Below, one piece after another: positions 1 through 11,557 of a stretch of DNA of 64,000 nt; position 1 is the stretch's first letter, and each line of letters starts with the position of its first letter. The position numbers and the translations under genes were made by a program. Under the pieces are notes generated by a model that did no database searches, had not been told where the DNA came from, and saw only the letters and a list, made by a program, of their open reading frames with translations. The DNA comes from Primula veris (lineage: Eukaryota > Streptophyta > Magnoliopsida > Ericales > Primulaceae): positions 30,078,402 through 30,142,401 of the forward strand of contig OY821750.1 in assembly GCA_963682055.1 (NCBI GenBank), in the 5' to 3' direction.

Positions 1-602
1 TGTGACAGAGATGTATTATATACGTCCCAATTCCCAAATATTTAGACTTAAATATATATGGTTTATGTATTCACGTGTAACTTTAATCGACAAATATATT
101 GTGTTTAAATTATTAAAAAATAAAATTTTAAAATTTGTAATATAGTTTAACATTTGAACTGTGTAATAAACTTTAGAAAAATTCGATTTCGACAACTTAA
201 ATATTAGTTATTTGTCAGTTAAAATTACACGTAATTTTGTATAGTTCCAACAATTTTGTACGTAAGTATTACACCAGGGGACCGCCTTTTAATTCATGAT
301 GGCTACTTTTCTATGATTCATATTATCTTCTTGAAAAATATATAGGCGTGGTGATTAGTGGTAACATTTTGGATCAATCTGGATTGAGCTTAGACCAAAT
401 TAGATCCATCATGAACAAATGGATCCAATCCGGACCACCTAAATGATCTCCAATCTAGACCGAATTGTCCGGTTTGGACGGGTACGGGCTGGTCACAATC
501 TTAGAGTTTGGACAATCTTCACTATTTTTTGTTTAGGTTAATTAAAATATAATTAATCTAAGTAAAATCATTCTTTTTGGCTTAATTAATCTTTACAGTA
601 GA
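1..602. other. AT-rich intergenic DNA
   Basis: No gene seen. The part around 110-255 resembles one arm of the Stowaway family found intact at 8680 and 26277 (shared AAATTACACGTA-type arm with a run related to TTTAACATTTGAAC), so it is probably a decayed MITE fragment. Confidence 0.35.
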
Positions 603-1345
603 TGGCGAGGGAATGTCGGTATCTTCTCGTCCGGGGCCTTATCACCGCCAAAACCGTTTGTCCGGCCCTCTAACTAGCCAGTCAATCGTGCTGTCCCGGA
701 CCTTAAACATGCCGAACCGTTCCTACGTCGGCCTAGAGAAGCGTATCGAGCACGCTTCTTCAATTAATGTTGCTGCTCCATTGAGAGGCCTCACGGCGTT
801 CCAGCGACATGGCCCAGTCACAGGCCACCTACTGTAAGCCATGTTCAAGGACTGTACCCTTATTAGAGTCTTAAATAGCTCTGACACCGTTAGATCAGGG
901 TCTAACGGTACAATGATCCAAGAGTTGATATGCCTTGAATTGTGCTATAAATACTCCACCAACACCACATTAAAAGGGACAGACAAACGGAAGAGGAGAG
1001 AGAGAACACGAAAAATCCGGCATACACAACTGCACCCCGTCAAAACTGACTTCACCACCCGAACCACACAATCATTCGTAACCGTCCCGATCCCACCCTC
1101 TTTAGCTACATATTTGTATCAAGTTTTTAGGACCCCCTCCATCGTACTGACTTGACCGTCGGAGAGGAAAATTCTGCGATCAATCTGGGGCCCCTGTTCG
1201 TTGCTTGTACAGGTACGACAAGACATCCGTTCCTAAAGTGGACGATATCACCGCCGGACCTCTTAACGACCTCGACGCTCTCCCGACAACATTCAGGACC
1301 GACATGCATTCAGGACCGACATGAGTTCTAGATTAAGCCGAACAT
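603..1345 (+). mobile_element. Probable LTR-retrotransposon fragment (LTR with TATA box)
   Basis: This block is clearly richer in GC than its surroundings. It has a TATA box (CTATAAATACTCC, about 944-956) followed by sequence ending in GACTTGACCGTCGGAG (about 1148-1163) and CTTGTACAGGTACG (about 1204-1217), an arrangement usual near the 3' end of plant LTRs. A 16-base direct repeat (ATTCAGGACCGACATG) lies at about 1290 and 1306. Short open frames here (613-837, 841-1155) match nothing I recognise and are probably chance frames in GC-rich DNA. No primer-binding site or second LTR was found, so it is a fragment; the superfamily is unsure (Ty3/gypsy suspected). Confidence 0.45.
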
Positions 1346-2186
1346 AGGGGAAAAAAAAATAGGCTCGCCAGTAGATCTTATGCCATATCAGTTTAATACT
1401 ACCTCATTTCCAATTTTATAAGTCCACCACTAAAAATCCTATAATTTACGAGGACATCATTGTTACCTTATTTTGCTTATATATTGGAAGGGTATAGATA
1501 AGCTAATAATTATAATATCTTTGTGTCCACGAAGATTTTTGTTCTATTTTTATAACTTTATTCTCATTTAAGTATTATAGTAGGTAATCGGTACCTTATC
1601 GTGCCAACTCACTGAAAGGACCAGAACTATAATAAAATTTGCAAGAAAAAAGTGATATTCTGTCTTTTTCCGCTTCTTTGACCATTGCACATTATTATCA
1701 TCATCATTATTCAAATAATAAACTTCAATTTCCAGACTACATGCCAAAAGAAAGCTTTTTCACGATTGAAAATAACATTTTCAATTTTCAATTCTCTTAT
1801 TTTTAAAATAATCCAATGTCTTTGTCGTCTGTTTATCACCCACTTCATTTGACTTGCTAATTAATTTTACTTTCGTCCTTCTCAATCAAATTTTAACAAC
1901 TAAACTAATTATAAAAATGGTGATATATTTATATATATACGAGTTTTTTTTCATGTGTTCTCCCACGGAAGGTTCAATAAAGGAATAAAAATTATTTGAT
2001 GAAACAAATATTGATCGTTCAAGAGGTTGCTAGGATATATGGTGTCATTAATTTGATAAATAATGAGCTAATTAATGTAAAATTTTGGCATTAAAGTATA
2101 TGTTGATCACGTTATTATATACGGAGTAACCATGTTACAACTTACAAGTGATTAGAAGCTAATATCATATGGCTAATTTTTCCACG
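1346..2186. other. Intergenic, nothing recognised
   Basis: AT-rich sequence with no convincing reading frame, RNA gene or repeat structure. Confidence 0.6.
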
Positions 2187-2505
2187 GTTAGAATCCATAT
2201 ATATTACATCGATGTGGAATAATATAACTCTAACACAGCTTGATCGATATTATGGAAACTCTTTAATGTGAGATAATATAACTCTAACACTCCCACTCGT
2301 TCGTGGCCCGACATTTCAATGGTTCAACGAGCGGATATAATGAACGGGTGGAGGTGAAGCCCAACATCGAATGCCTGCTCTGATACCATTTTAGAATCCA
2401 TATTCATTTACCATTAAAATGTCTCGTAATTGTAAGGATGAAAACTCTTTATAAAATACAGGCTTGATCGATACTATATCGATGTGGGATAATATAACTC
2501 TAACA
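2187..2505 (-). mobile_element. TRIM-type miniature LTR retrotransposon
   Basis: Read on the minus strand, an LTR begins TGTTAGAGTTATATTATCCC (end at 2505) and is followed by the tRNA-Met primer-binding site TGGTATCAGAGC (2377-2388), a very short interior without coding capacity, a purine-rich tract (about 2290-2300), and a second LTR starting TGTTAGAGTTATATTATC (end at 2289) and running to about 2187. The left LTR holds a small internal duplication. LTRs of about 100-117 bp and an interior under 100 bp fit a terminal-repeat retrotransposon in miniature, which depends on other elements for its proteins. Confidence 0.65.
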
Positions 2506-4332
2506 TACACACACAAAATTACGTTATTCTGAAGTAACACTATTGCATTTGGTGGATAAAATAAGAGAAACTGATTATTGAAGCTTCTGTAATTACCATA
2601 TCAGTATTTATTTAACAAGAGAAGAACGTGAGTGGTGGTTGCAACATTTAATAACAATAGGAAAAAGTTGGTATTTGGACCTATTCAATTCATCAACACT
2701 AGGCGACAAATTATCTCTTTTTTTTTTTTTGTGATTACTACTGATAATTTGTATTATTAATTCAACTGCCATGGATGCCCTCTCATTCCGGGAAAAATGC
2801 CCTTTCAATTTTAAATAAAGTCATTCACTAAAAGTTTTGATAAGGTTTGATTATCAAAATTTATGGTTAAATTCTTTTTAAAATTAGGTAAAAATTCTAA
2901 ATTATGCTGCTATCATTTTTTTGTTTTGTTAATTTCTGATACTCACTTGATTGTATATTAATATGTACTAATTATTAAAAAACATAACAAATTAATTAAG
3001 TCCGAAAATATGTAACTAAACATTTATTTTCCCATTAAACTATTGTGCTCTTTAAACAAGAAATTTATGTTTTTACCAAGATAAAAATTTATGTTTTTAC
3101 CAAAATTAAAATGGAAACAAACTTAATGTAAAATAAGAAATTTATTTTCCCTATACGTACTGGTTAATTATAAGATTAAGAAAATCTCTTCTTTTTTTCC
3201 TTAATGACCATTAAGCAGCCTAAATGACCAAAAAATCAAAGAAACACTATTATATAGTATATCAATTATAAGATCAAAATAATTCCAAATGAAACAGTAG
3301 AAGACAATTATGAATAGCTAAGTACACCACATATGACTCGAATATACCAACAAGCCAACAACAAGACCCCAAAATGTAAGCATAACATTATTGAGATTTA
3401 TATTTTGATATTTTCTTAACAAACCCATAAATAAACCCACATGGCAACATCGTGTATATGACAGCAGCTACCCAACATTGAACATAAAATAATATACTCA
3501 TAAAACATATTTTTCCAACCAGAAGCAATTATTATTAAAAATTAAAAACAAAAGCAAATAATTACTTCCCCATCAGATGTCTTGTGTTCTATTTCTTGAA
3601 TATATGTGATATATTTTATAATGAAAATGGACATTTGTTTTTGGACGAATAAAGAGTTTTGATCGGGAGGATCAATCCATGTAGGCTTATAGACTTTTGC
3701 ATATATTCTCTAGGTGAGACCCTATTTGAGTTTAATATTTGCATCAGGACCCTCTACATCGAGTTGGCAAAGCCGAGTAATGTCGGGTGGTCGAAGGGGG
3801 AAGTTGGGATCATTCGCCACAAAACAAATGAGTAAATAAAATGTAATTTTTTTATTGTTAATGTGGACTTGGATGCATAGTGTAAAAATAGGGGAACAAA
3901 TTGATAAATGTTAATATGAGGTTTTCTTTAACTAATTGATGCAACATCATCTTTTTGTAAGAGTTATGTATAACACAGAAACAATATAATATGGTGATAT
4001 TGATGTCATTGCTCCGCATCTGTTATATTAAAATATAATTTTTCCTAAAATTTAATAATTATAATATAAAAAGTGGCATGCATCAGAAGGCATATAAATT
4101 CCCTAAATTTCATAAAACAAAAAATTCACATTATATATAAGTAATGTATATGATTCACTTGGTTAATATAATAGTAATAAACTATTATGGAGTCCACATT
4201 TTTGCGGTTGCAATATTGTTATGATTATTAAATGATAATAAACAAATAAAAAGAAACAATGTAGGGTTATTATAAAAAAATTAATAAGAAAGCTGAAATT
4301 TTGTTTAAATGTAAACGGTTTCTTAAAATATA
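2506..4332. other. Intergenic, nothing recognised
   Basis: AT-rich sequence with long A/T runs; no gene or RNA gene supported. The tract 3640-3830 is somewhat less AT-rich but I do not recognise it. Confidence 0.55.
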
Positions 4333-4628
4333 CTCCCTCCGTCCCTTTTTAAGTCCGTCACTTTTTAAGTGTCCCCCTTATAAATTGCTACTTTTTAAGG
4401 ATATTAAATTTTGATACATAAATTACCAATATTGTCCTTGTAAATATCATAATTAAAGTTAATGCGGGTAACTTTTTTCCTAAAAATTATTGTTGTTGTA
4501 GTTATAAATGGTAAGTAAAGGGTAAGAGAATAAATTTGTTGCATTAGAATTATCATACTGAAAATGCGAACACTTATTTTGAAACAAACCAATATAAAAT
4601 AATAAACACTAATTAGGGACGAAGGAAG
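4333..4628. mobile_element. Stowaway MITE
   Basis: The left end CTCCCTCCGTCCC and the right end GGGACGAAGGAAG form the standard Stowaway terminal inverted repeat, bounded on each side by a TA target duplication (4331-4332 and 4629-4630). It is 296 bp, AT-rich and non-coding. Such elements are mobilised in trans by Tc1/mariner-like transposases. Confidence 0.85.
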
Positions 4629-5397
4629 TATAAAATATGTTAGTTTTAATAAAACAAAGTGGTGTTGATAAGGATGGCCAATATAAGGCTTGAATTGCTT
4701 AGCTAAGGAAAATAAATGCATAACAGATCTGAATGTTTCAATAATCATCCATATATTTTCAGTTATTATCTAACCAAGCAATGGATTTGCAAAATAAAGA
4801 AAAAGTTCATATGGATCAAGATTACACATAGAAGAAAAATACACTATACCTGAAAAATCCTTCAAATGCAAGCCCATTAGAGCTGTATTATGAACTTTTT
4901 CAACCAGCAAGAGATCATCAGAACACACAACTTTCCAACTATAAAAAGCCAACCAACTAAAAACACAAAGAGAGTAAGTTCATCCTCATCATTAATTAAA
5001 TATAGTGTTCCTTATACTCCACCATTTACCAAAAAGACTATGATGAAAATTTTGTTTACTGCCCCTATAAATTAATATTTATGGCCCCATCAAAATTTAT
5101 TAATTAAAAGAGTTATTAATTAATCGATAAATTAATAATTAATATTTTATATATTAATTAATATTTTATTAATTTATAATGAAATACTCAATTTACAAAC
5201 ACATTTCAAACTTCCACTTAATTATTGTACAATGCATGTACGTATATAAAATGAAGGGTCCAATTTGAAAGAACCCTTCAATCTCCCACCTTATTATGCT
5301 TCTTGTGTTCAATGTATCACTTTATGGATATTAAAAAATATTTTCTATATAAATACAAGATCAAAATATGCTAATACAAACAAATCATACACACAAC

Positions 5398-7318
5398 ATG
5401 GCTTCTCATCTTAAAGGTGTGAAAAAAACAACAATGGCCGACGAGATTCGAAGAGCATTATGCAAGCACAACAAAGATAATCCAAGTCTCACTCAAAAGC
5501 AATTGCAAGAATGGGTTCTTAGTAACTATGGTTTGCAGATGAGTCAAGGGACAGTATCGAATACAGTTAAGCAGTCTTCAGAGTATCTCTCACTTGCTCC
5601 CGAAAGAGGTGATGTTAAGCGACACAAACTGGCAAAATTTCCTGATCTAGAAAAATCTCTCTATGAATGGATTCTTCAATATCAAGAACATGTGAATATG
5701 ACAGGTGAACTAATCATCGAGAAGGCGAAAAAGTTCATGAAGGATATGTATCCTGTGGATACTCCAGACTTTAATTTTTTCTATTGGTTGGCTTGGAAAG
5801 TTCAAAGCAAGATATGGAATTAAAAATTTCCGGCGTTTCGGAGAGAGTAGATCAGTTGAAATGGAGGGCATGGAGGACAAATTAAAAACCATAAGAGACA
5901 AAGTGGATCAGTTTGAAATGAAAGACATATAACAGTAAGAAAGGAATTGGAGATTGAAGAAAATTTGTATTTTGTTTATTTTTATAATGAGGTTACAAGC
6001 ATATATTTATACTAGGATTTACAGCCATAATGACCTACGTTAGGGGCTAAAATTAGGTGCTAAATTAATGTACATTAGTTGTGCATTAGGCGTAAGTTTA
6101 GGGATAGGAAAATTAACTATGATTCCTATAATCAAGGAACAACTAAATATGGCAAGGATTGATTACGGTTGATTTGCTTCGAGATCATTTGTGATTGTAT
6201 TCTTAACAAGACATCTTCAATATGGATGAAACAGGTTTGTTTTTTATTATTTTATTATTTTTTATTTTGTACTTTAATGATGTAATTATTTACATGTTTT
6301 GATCTTAAACAGGTTTATTTTTTATACTTCAACCAGATCATTCTCTTGCAACAATGCAACTTGAAGGGAAAAAACAAGACAAGGAAAGACTAACTGTTGT
6401 TATTTGCTGTAATGAGGACGGTTCAGAGAAAATTCCTTTATGGATTATTGGGAAATATGCTAAACCAAGGTGCTTCAAGAATGTAAACTTGAACAGTTTG
6501 AACTGTGAGTACCGTGCTAACAAACGAGCTTGGATGATTGGGGTGTTATTTGAAGAATATGTTCGCCAACTTGATAAAAAAAATGGTTGGAAGAAAAATT
6601 CTCTTGATTGTGGATAATTGTCCTGCTCATCCAAAAATTATTGAATGATTGCGAAATGTTGAATTATTTTTTTTGCCACCAAACACAACTTCAAAAATTC
6701 AACCTTGTGACGCGGGGATTATACGAGCTTTTAAGATGCATTATCGTCGTCGATTTTATAGAAGTCTTTTGGAGGGTTATGAATTAGGGGTTCCAAATCC
6801 ATCAAAAATAAATGTGTTAGATACAATGAATGTTGCAATTTCAGCATGGACTATGGATGTTCGTGCAAATACAATTGCGAACTGCTTTCGTCATTGTAAA
6901 CTTCGATCAACAGATAACATGGCTTTTGAGAACTCCGGTGAATATGTAGGTGGTGAAAGCACTCAAGAACTCCGAAATTTGATCGAAGAGTTGGGTTATC
7001 ACAATGCAATGGATGTCAAAGATATCCTGAACCATCCAGAAAAAAATGTAGTTGCACAGTTGTTGACTGATAAAGAAATTATTGAGAGCGTTATTGGAAC
7101 TGATAAAGATGATGATGAAAGTTCTACCATGGAGCCCCCTGCACGAAACGATGCTATTAAAACGGTAATCACATTGAATAATTTCTTGTTGAGCTATGAG
7201 AAAACAACACCATAAGTTCTTACAATGATAAGGAAAATTAGAGACGAGATTAAAGGTGAAATTGATTTCAACAAAAAAACAAAAGATAATTGAGTCCTTT
7301 TTCAAGAAACCTTCGTAA
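5398..7318 (+). pseudogene. Pogo/Tigger-like transposase pseudogene (CENP-B HTH + DDE_1)
   Basis: The first open part (5398-5820) gives an N-terminal helix-turn-helix and a CENP-B-type DNA-binding domain (FPDLEKSLYEWILQYQ...). The catalytic DDE_1 part follows: MDETG near 6222, a lysine-rich QLEGKKQDKERLTVV stretch, IVDNCPAHP (frame shifted) near 6600-6635, and LPPNTTSKIQPCDAG near 6670. The acidic C-terminus ends near 7318. Lesions visible: extra bases in the T-run at about 5774, the A-run at about 6578 and the A-run at about 7271; an in-frame TGA at 6646; a TAA at about 7213 where the second copy has GAA; and an inserted solo LTR (5929-6208). The family normally encodes one protein that cuts at TA. 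This copy is dead. Confidence 0.85.
5929..6208 (-). mobile_element. Solo LTR inserted in the transposase frame
   Basis: A 280-bp insertion interrupts the transposase exactly between residues MKDI and FNMDETG, and is flanked by the direct repeat AGACAT (5923-5928 and 6209-6214). On the minus strand it begins TGTTAAGAATAC and has a TATA-like TATAAATATATGC, as expected for an LTR. Removing the insert and one repeat restores the reading frame. The terminus opposite TG is not a clean CA, so the outer base may have mutated. No partner LTR is nearby. Confidence 0.65.
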
Positions 7319-7519
7319 ATTATTCATGTAATATGTAGTATATAAGGAATTATTAATTTATATTTTATATGGGGTCTATAGAAATTATAAAAAATGTATT
7401 ATCTTATAATTTTAGCGAATTATTAATTTAGCACTCTATCCCCGAATCGGAACCGGCCAAAAATATTATCTTATAGAGTTTATTAAATAATCGAGTATTA
7501 ATTTATCGAGTTTCTACTG

Positions 7520-8078
7520 TACTATGGTTTAAATTTTAAGAAACACAAAATTTGGGTTTTTTCTTTACTAGTAACATTGAGTACATTTTAAATATTAATG
7601 TACTAAAATGGCATCCTCTTAAATTTCTCCATCTTTTGCTGTTAATTACATGTTGACCTTCTCTCTTTTCATCATAACTATAATTACAAAAGGTAACAAG
7701 TGGTACTCAAATTTTGAGCTCATTTACTCTCCACATTATTTGTAGGTTAATAGCTTGTGATAGAATAGCACTGCTCTTATACCAATATTGCATTTCCACG
7801 TTATGAAATTCTTTTTATCCCTTAAATACTCTCACATAGTCTACCAGAATATAACCATCAATTAATATAGAGTCCAATTTCTAGTCTCACTTGTATTTTT
7901 TGCTGCTAAAAGAATAGGGTAAATCCTTTATACTAATAATATGGTTTGATCACGACAATATACACAAATATTTCCACATAAATAATTTCTCCAATTGTGC
8001 CTATAAAGAACTTCCCTAACAACCCATAAACCACCAACCAAACATTTCCCAAGTTCTAATAAACCACTCTCTCTCAAT
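7520..8078 (+). promoter_or_regulatory. Upstream region of the first DLK2 gene
   Basis: AT-rich non-coding sequence between the pogo element and the first DLK2 start codon. TATA-like CCTATAAAGAAC lies at about 7999-8010, and a CTCTCTCTC run (about 8068-8076) sits just before the ATG, as in the second DLK2 gene. No specific operator can be assigned. Confidence 0.35.
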
Positions 8079-11000
8079 ATGGGGTCGCTACAATTTTCCC
8101 TCTCTACAGCCCTGAACGCCAGAACTATCGGCTCAGGGAGCGAAACCCTAGTTCTGGCGCATGGCTTCGGAGGAAACCAGTCTATGTGGGACAAAGTTGT
8201 CCCACATTTAGCCAGCAAATACCGTGTTCTAGTATTTGATTGGAGCTTCTCAGGGGATGTGAAGGATCAAAACTTGTTTGATCCCGTTAAACACTCTAGT
8301 TTCGAATCATTTGCTGATGATTTGATAGCTTTGTTAGAGGAGATGAAGATAAAATCAACACTTTTTGTTGGTCACTCAATGTCTGGAATGATAGGGTGTA
8401 TTGCTTCTATTAAAAGGCCTGACCTCTTCAAAAGACTTATACTTGTTGGAGCTTCACCAAGGTGATGTTCAGTATACATATATATATATACAAAAACATA
8501 TTATATAATCTCCATAATTGACTATATGAATTATATTAGTTACAACCTCAAACTAATTAGAGATAATAGAGTAAATTAAATTTTGCTTCAGTCACTGTTT
8601 CGGAACAAGGTTTCACAATTTATACAAATATCTAGTGTATTTAATTAATTTACCTATTCCTACCACAAATAAATACATACTCTCTTCGTTCCCATTTAAT
8701 TGTCTATTACGAAACTACGTGCAATTTTAACCGGCTTATAACTTGTATCAAAATTGTCGAAATAATTTTTTTAAAATCTAATCATAAAATTTAACATTTA
8801 AACTTTTAAAAAATTTTATTCTGACAATTTTGATACAAGTTATTGACCAATCAAAATTGCAAATAATTTCGTAATGGACAATTAAATTAAATAGGAACGG
8901 GTGGATTATATCTTTGTCCCGAGTACAAGTATTACTTCTAGATATTTAGTAAAGAAAATTCAGTTCAATGTGATGAAACAAATTTTCAGCCATGTTGTAT
9001 AAAGTTTGGACGGGATAATATTTTTTTTTTACTTTTTGTAAAATTAAACGTTTAATTAAAAGACATGGAATTTATAAACTAAGGTATATATCAATGTCCT
9101 CGTTGTGGTCGCATAAAATTCGCTTAATAAAAATCTCTAGTATTATTTATACATTTTCCTGAATATAAACAAAATTATATGCCATACATTAATCTAGTAT
9201 AGTGATCAAAGGAACAAGAATGTTAAAGATTCTTGGACGGTAGATTCTAATTCTATTGCAGAAATTGAATGGGAAAAATTGACCTGGGCATGTGGACTTT
9301 TGTCCACTACTATTACAATGGAAAAAAAATATTGGACGGATTAATGACGGTATTATTTGTTACGAGCTTATTAGTAATAGTTTTTATGACGGGTTTGTGA
9401 TAGTTTAGTTAATTTGTGACAGATTTGTGATAATTTTTTAAATTAGTGACATGCTTGTGACAGCTTTTAACTCTCACTAAATCAAGTATTATTTTGTAGT
9501 GTTAGTAGACTTGCTCGATATTTTTTTTAGTCAATAACGTTCACGTTAGAGATTCAACAATTCATCTTTATTGATAATATGTGGTATGACAATTTAGTTT
9601 CCAATAAATAGCACACGACATAAGTCTGAAAAAACTATCTAGTTCAGCAATCATTCCAAGAATAAAGAAACTATTCATATATAAAATTAAGTCCAAATAA
9701 GTTTCAAGATCCGTTCGTTGCTAGAATTGTTGATGACACTGGACTGAAATCCTTTAATATGACCATGCTTAACTTTTTTATAACATAAAAGAAGCTATAA
9801 ATTTACCGAAAAATGAAAAAAAAAAAAAAGAAATGTCAACAATATTTAATACACACGATATTTTATTATTAAAAAAAACTCTTTTGAAATAAGGTAGGTT
9901 TGAACACTCATATGTTTAACTGAGAATTGTTAAGCAGTAGACAATAAAGAAAAAGAGAAAAAAAAATGTCTTTGAAGTTTGAACACTCATATAGTCATAT
10001 GCAATCTTAAAATAGACTTTAATCCCATTATTTTAGTAATCCATCTTTCGCAAATGAAAAATATAGTAAAGTTTTGAATTTCATACAATAATTATATACT
10101 CTATGATTTAAACAAATGAAAAATATATTCAAAAAAGGTTATAAATTATCTTGCATACGTGCTATCTATATGTATATTTTGTTAACCACACTTTGGCTTT
10201 ATCCGGTACCCTAATGGCAAAACTTTACATACCACTAATCTGGAAATAATCTCTCAAAAGCCAAAAGGAACCTTTAGTAGTACTTTACCCATTTAATTTA
10301 GGAAACTCTTCCATCTACGTCTTTTCCATTTTAACCCAGATTTAGAGGAAGGAATTTATGTGGTGCAGTGTTGTGTGTTAGTCTCACATCGTTCAGATAT
10401 GAGAGTACTCGTGTGATATATGAGCTTAAAGATCAATTTTCTATCATGTCCTTTTAAAGTCGTGCGGCACAATAGCGATGACGAAACTCCACAGCTAAGC
10501 GTGCTTAGTTTGGAGTAGTACCAGGATGAGTGACTCCTCTGAGAATTTGTGCCAAAGCGGACAAAATTGTTGATACGGGCATGGCGGTTCGGTCCGTAGG
10601 GCCGGATCGTTATAGGTGGTATCAGAGCCTCTATCTGGCCGGAAATGTGGGGACTAGCATGTGTGTGTAGATCCATGAAAGACGAGGACGTCGTGCCTAA
10701 AGGAGGTGATTGTGACAACCCAGATTTTCAGGAAGGAATTTTTGTGGTACAGTGTTGTGCGTCAGTTTCACATCGCCCAGATATGAGAGTACTCGTGTGG
10801 TATATAAGCTTAAAGATCAATTTCATATCAACAAGACATTTTAAAACCGTACAGCACAATAGCGAGGACGGAACTCCACAGTTAAGTATGCTTAGATTGG
10901 AATAGTACGAGATGGATGACCCCATATCTTTTATAGTATGAATAAAGAAAAAGAAATTTATAGTATTGCTATATATATACTCCATATAACCCTGATACAA

Positions 11001-11557
11001 TTTAAAACAATACTACTACTACATATCAAAGTGAACTCTCTAAATTCTAATCTTTAAAGTAAAATACGACTTTTGTAGTAAGGAATTATTATCTCATTTT
11101 CGTTTTCGGTCCAAAAAACAGGTATATAAATTCAGATGATTATGAAGGCGGATTTTCGAGCCCAGACATTGATCAACTCTTATTAACAATCGAGTCTAAT
11201 TTCCACCAATGGGCTTCCTTCTTTGCCCCCATAGTAGTTGACCAAAATGACCCTCTATCTGTAGAATATTTCGAAAAAAGCCTACAGAAAATGGACCCTA
11301 AGGCTGCACTTGTTGTAGCCAGACTTATATTCCTAAGCGACAAAAGGGACATGCTAGAAAAGGTTACGGTTCCCTGCACTATCGTCCAGACTACCAACGA
11401 CGCAGCTGTTCCAAACTCGGTTGCTACATACATGCAGAAGAAGATCAAAGCAAAATCGACAGTGGAAATCATAGATGTGGATGGCCATTTTCCTCAACTA
11501 ACTGCTCATCTCAAGTTCTTGGAAGTCATGGATCGAATTCTTGGATGTGATATTTAA
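8079..11557 (+). CDS. DLK2: DWARF14-LIKE2 (DLK2) alpha/beta hydrolase, copy 1
   Basis: Two exons, 8079-8461 and 11122-11557, give 272 residues; the intron is GT-AG, interrupts the Arg of GASPR/YIN (AG|G) and is 2660 bp. The protein is a single-domain alpha/beta hydrolase of the RsbQ/D14/KAI2 family: oxyanion motif HGFGG (28-32), nucleophile Ser100 in GHSMSG, Asp221 in TTND, His250 in DGHFP, so the triad is complete. FDWSFSG at 53-59, where KAI2 has YDNMGAG, plus KDQ and DLIALLEE, point to the DLK2 clade rather than D14 or KAI2. D14 and KAI2 perceive strigolactones and karrikin-like signals; the ligand and role of DLK2 are less certain, and DLK2 of Arabidopsis is known as a transcript induced through KAI2/D14 signalling. 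The large intron holds three transposons. A close paralogue follows at 17809. Confidence 0.88.
8680..8906. mobile_element. Stowaway-like MITE in DLK2 intron (family A)
   Basis: Bounded by TA on both sides (8678-8679 and 8907-8908). Left end CTCTCTTCGTTCCC and right end GGAACGGGTGGAT are degenerate Stowaway ends. The two arms are inverted copies of each other (ACTTGTATCAAAATTGTCG against GACAATTTTGATACAAGT), so the RNA would fold into a long hairpin. Related copies lie at 26277-26512 and, broken, at 13929. Confidence 0.8.
9305..9501. mobile_element. CACTA-like non-autonomous element
   Basis: Starts CACTAC and ends TTTTGTAGTG, with subterminal repeats related to TTAATGACGG and TTTGTGACAG and the phrase CTCTCACTAAATCAAG near the right end. 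A second copy lies at 27400-27626. These are usual features of short CACTA derivatives; a 3-bp target duplication is not evident. It lies inside the first DLK2 intron. Confidence 0.55.
10327..10923 (+). mobile_element. Cassandra TRIM retrotransposon
   Basis: LTR1 runs about 10327-10614, followed by the primer-binding site TGGTATCAGAGC (10617-10628), about 70 bp of interior, a polypurine tract AAAGGAGGTGAT (10699-10710), and LTR2 from TGTGACAACCCAG at 10711, cut off at about 10923. The LTRs share GTGTTGTGYGTYAGT..., ATGAGAGTACTCGTGTG and a 5S-rRNA-like core. LTRs holding 5S rRNA sequence are the hallmark of Cassandra, a non-coding element copied by the enzymes of others. It sits in the same orientation as, and within the intron of, the first DLK2 gene. 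Confidence 0.85.
10485..10545 (+). promoter_or_regulatory. 5S-rRNA-like Pol III promoter core in the Cassandra LTR
   Basis: AACTCCACAGCTAAGCGTGC, then GAGTAGTACCAGGATGAGTG, closely follow the internal control region (A box, intermediate element, C box) of plant 5S rRNA. It is not a 5S gene: the 5' third and the 3' end of 5S are missing. The copy in LTR2 (about 10870-10920) has more changes and is truncated. Confidence 0.75.

Larger units (their letters stand above)
5053..7519 (+). mobile_element. Pogo (Emigrant/Lemi1-like) DNA transposon, decayed, full length
   Basis: The right end is, inverted, CAGTAGAAACTCGATAAATTAATA, ending at 7519 and followed by TA; this is the terminal type of Emigrant/Lemi1 plant pogo elements. 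The left end (about 5053-5075) is eroded at its outermost dozen bases but matches from TATAAATTAATA inward. The inner left flank (5085-5240) matches the end of the second copy at 54313 almost base for base, which fixes the boundary. The element encloses a broken CENP-B/DDE transposase frame (5398-7318) and a nested solo LTR. It can no longer supply active transposase. Confidence 0.8.

Noticed and set aside
613..1155. Two plus-strand open frames (74 and 104 codons)
   Set aside because: They lie within a GC-rich LTR-like block and match no protein family I know.
10485..10545. A 5S rRNA gene
   Set aside because: Only the internal control region matches; the ends of 5S are absent and the sequence sits inside a Cassandra LTR.
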